DNA of 35,571 nt from Apostichopus californicus (lineage: Eukaryota; Echinodermata; Holothuroidea; Aspidochirotida; Stichopodidae): contig JAIPMN010007810.1 in the NCBI GenBank assembly GCA_020650975.1, forward strand, positions 1 to 35,571, read 5' to 3'. The notes below the pieces were generated by a model. The model did not search any database. It saw only the letters and a program-made list of their open reading frames with translations, and had not been told where the DNA came from. Made by a program: the position numbers and the translations under genes. Of this stretch, positions 34,501-35,571 are shown piece after piece (positions within the stretch are counted from its first letter, which is position 1; every line of letters begins with the position of its first letter).

Positions 34501-34771
34501 TAAATTGCATTACTGTAATTTTAAACTTTGACCTCCTTCCCATGGAAACCACAATTTAGCACTAATATGGACAGATCAATCCCATTTTAATACCATCGGA
34601 TCATGAGACGTACTTGTAAGCTCCCAGGTTGACGCAGCTGATGCCCAGGTTGTAGCGAGATCTTATGAATCCCGGGGAGAGTTCCAAGGCGTGTCGGTAG
34701 GCATCGATGGCCTCCTCGCTTCTGCCTCCATTGGCAAGCGTCGCGCCAAGTCTGTTCCACACCAGAGAGTC
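31584..34771 (-). CDS. PEX5: peroxisomal import receptor PEX5, last two exons (5' part outside window)
   Basis: Minus-strand exons 34771-34614 and 31785-31584 join in phase 2 to give the last 119 residues, ending at a TGA. The first reads [20 protein letters not shown], then [20 protein letters not shown] and [13 protein letters not shown]. These are the last tetratricopeptide repeats, which bind the SKL-type PTS1 signal. The second reads [20 protein letters not shown], then [17 protein letters not shown] and a [12 protein letters not shown] end, matching the known C-terminus of animal PEX5 (human 'MSENIWSTLRLALSMLG'). The vertebrate paralogue PEX5L/TRIP8b has a similar end, so the label rests on the invertebrate setting. 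PEX5 cycles between cytosol and peroxisome membrane carrying matrix enzymes. The 2.8-kb intron holds a duplicated MITE, and the next upstream intron holds a Penelope-like element. Confidence 0.93.
32281..32622. mobile_element. TTAA-type MITE, copy 1
   Basis: It begins TTAAAGGGTGTGAAGACTCGC and ends, reversed, TTAAAGGCATTGAAGACTCGC, so the terminal inverted repeats agree at about 18 of 21 positions and both sides are TTAA. TTAA target sites are used by piggyBac and Kolobok elements. At 342 bp with no coding frame, it is non-autonomous. It lies in the last PEX5 intron. Confidence 0.75.
32740..33088. mobile_element. TTAA-type MITE, copy 2
   Basis: Same inverted ends and interior as copy 1, with small insertions and deletions (for example an added 'caccaccatcgatcgcagaa' segment near 32821). 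It is followed by a diverged copy of the same flanking 100-base stretch that follows copy 1, which shows tandem duplication and not an independent insertion. Confidence 0.75.
33880..34200. other. intronic sequence with repeated AGGTCA-type words
   Basis: Words of the type GGTCA recur in direct orientation: 'aaaggtcatat', 'tctaggtcagg', 'gtggtcaaaggtcattcaaggtc' and 'agaggtcaaag'. TGGTCAAAGGTCA at 34141-34153 is a DR1 (two half-sites, one-base spacer), the layout bound by RXR/PPAR/HNF4-type nuclear receptors. This kind of sequence is also common in dispersed invertebrate repeats, so a regulatory role is only a possibility. Confidence 0.3.
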
Positions 34772-34916
34772 CTGTAAGGAAGATTAAACTTAGTGACTAG
34801 TGCTCATTTTAAAGCTGTCAATGAAATTAGGTGAATAGCTCTTTAATTAAATGTTTGAATAAGCATATCACAATTTACATGGATACAAGATTCAAAGAAC
34901 TTATTCCTGTTTTCAT

Positions 34917-35571
34917 TTTGTGTAAAGGAGGTTGGCCTGACGTTTCGATCCTAGCAGGATCTTCTTCAGAGGCTAAATGACAAGTACAGTAACAGAAGGG
35001 ACAAAAACACACACAGAAAACAGACAGGTTAATGAGCACGGTGAACACAATGAGATAGATGAAAGGGGATTATAAGTAGACAATGGATGGTGAGAAGAAA
35101 GCAACAGGGAAAGAGGAGAGATAGGTGATAAACAGTGGAGGGACAAAGAGAGGATTAAAGGAACAGGGTAGGGAATAAACTGGAGAGGGACAAAGACAGA
35201 AAGGTGTGGAGAAAAAAGGAGGGGAAGAGAGCTGTGGGAGGATGAGTGAAGGGGCGGGGGAGGGAACAAGGGGAGAAGGAGTGGGGGACAAGAAAAGTTA
35301 TCCATGTCCTTCCTGAATGTTAAGCCTATGAGGTTGAATGGTGCGAAGGCGTTGCATCCAGAGCCTCTCTCTGCTGATTCGTACTAAGTCAGGGCGGCTA
35401 CCTAAGGATTCAATCCCCTGTAGGGACATGTCGTTAATGGTATGGGTGGGAAGGTTAAAATGTTCTCCAACTGGGGTCTCAGTCTTCATGGTGTTGACTG
35501 TGGATCTGTGACCATAGAATCGCTTCTTGAGGGTGGTTTTGGTTTCGCCAACATATTGGATGCCGCAAACT
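34917..35571 (-). mobile_element. Penelope-like retroelement, 3' part with GIY-YIG domain (continues past the edge)
   Basis: On the minus strand from the window edge to a stop at 35298, the frame reads VCGIQYVGETKTTLKKRF, then YGHRSTVNTMKTETPVGEHF and IESLGSRPDLVRISRERLWM, ending QRLRTIQPHRLNIQEGHG. This is the GIY-YIG endonuclease region of Penelope-like elements (here GIQ...YVG, with the R/H and E residues of the fold), normally placed C-terminal to a reverse transcriptase. The RT would lie beyond the window. After the stop comes about 320 bases of C/T-rich sequence (in the element sense) and then the hammerhead-like motif. The element sits in a PEX5 intron in the same orientation as the gene. 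The visible reading frame is uninterrupted. Confidence 0.85.
34934..34974 (-). ncRNA. hammerhead-ribozyme-like motif of the Penelope element
   Basis: Reading on the minus strand: AGCCT (stem I, 5' strand), CUGAAGA core box, one extra A, GAUCC-UGCUA-GGAUC (stem II hairpin), GAAA core box, then CGUC as cleavage triplet, and AGGCC (stem I, 3' strand). Stem III would be only the self-complementary ACGU, as in minimal type I hammerheads that work as dimers. Penelope-like elements are known to carry such hammerheads in their terminal repeats. The extra A before stem II departs from the textbook core, so activity is not certain. Confidence 0.55.

Noticed and set aside
34973-35305. Proline/leucine/serine-rich minus-strand frame of 110 residues
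   Set aside because: It is the C/T-rich spacer between the Penelope GIY-YIG frame and its hammerhead-like motif, of low complexity with no domain.
1-35571. tRNA, rRNA or CRISPR features
   Set aside because: No cloverleaf with a GGTTCGA-type T-arm, no rRNA core sequence and no spaced direct repeats of CRISPR form were noticed. tRNAscan-SE would be the decisive test for tRNAs.

Overview
This is a piece of animal nuclear DNA. It is intron-rich, with GT..AG introns, two mitochondrial or peroxisomal housekeeping genes and a dense, varied load of transposons and satellites. The secreted protein with a SUEL-type (rhamnose/galactose-binding) lectin domain, the Penelope-like retroelement and the frequent 'taggcctat' words suggest a marine invertebrate. 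I would guess an echinoderm, but that is an impression and not a demonstration. Two short runs of N mark assembly gaps.

Three host genes can be read. (1) At 502-3567 (+) are the last five exons of a gene for a secreted protein with a farnesoic-acid-O-methyltransferase-like (FAMeT, Methyltransf_FA) domain followed by a SUEL lectin domain. (2) At 19135-26762 (+) are five exons of mitochondrial ribosomal protein uL29m (MRPL47), complete at the C-terminus; the first coding exon is uncertain. (3) At 31584-34771 (-) are the last two exons of PEX5, the peroxisomal import receptor; the gene continues past the right edge. MRPL47 and PEX5 converge tail to tail with about 4.8 kb between their stop codons. 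An isolated signal-peptide exon at 12683-12735 (+) hints at a further secreted-protein gene.

Most of the rest is mobile or repeated DNA. In order: a degenerate minisatellite (1-240); four copies of a 122-bp satellite (4381-4866); a 5'-truncated LINE on the minus strand (about 5700-6841); a 4.3-kb DNA transposon with CACT termini and TGGTCA subterminal arrays, carrying pieces of a zinc-finger gene (7312-11628); a hAT-like element with internal repeats and a perfect 28-bp hairpin (13198-14781); a 2.2-kb element with 5-bp target duplications nested inside an older inverted-repeat element (about 14990-17720); two minisatellites in MRPL47 introns, one with a higher-order repeat; a tandemly duplicated TTAA-type MITE in the last PEX5 intron; and the 3' part of a Penelope-like element (34917-35571, minus) with a GIY-YIG endonuclease domain and a hammerhead-ribozyme-like motif downstream.

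The most interesting thread is the Penelope family. Besides the element at the right edge, two decayed copies of its hammerhead-like end lie in MRPL47 introns (near 25600 and 26480). One of these sits at the edge of the 25-kb minisatellite, and its terminal bases recur inside each higher-order unit, as if the array grew from a retroelement/target junction.
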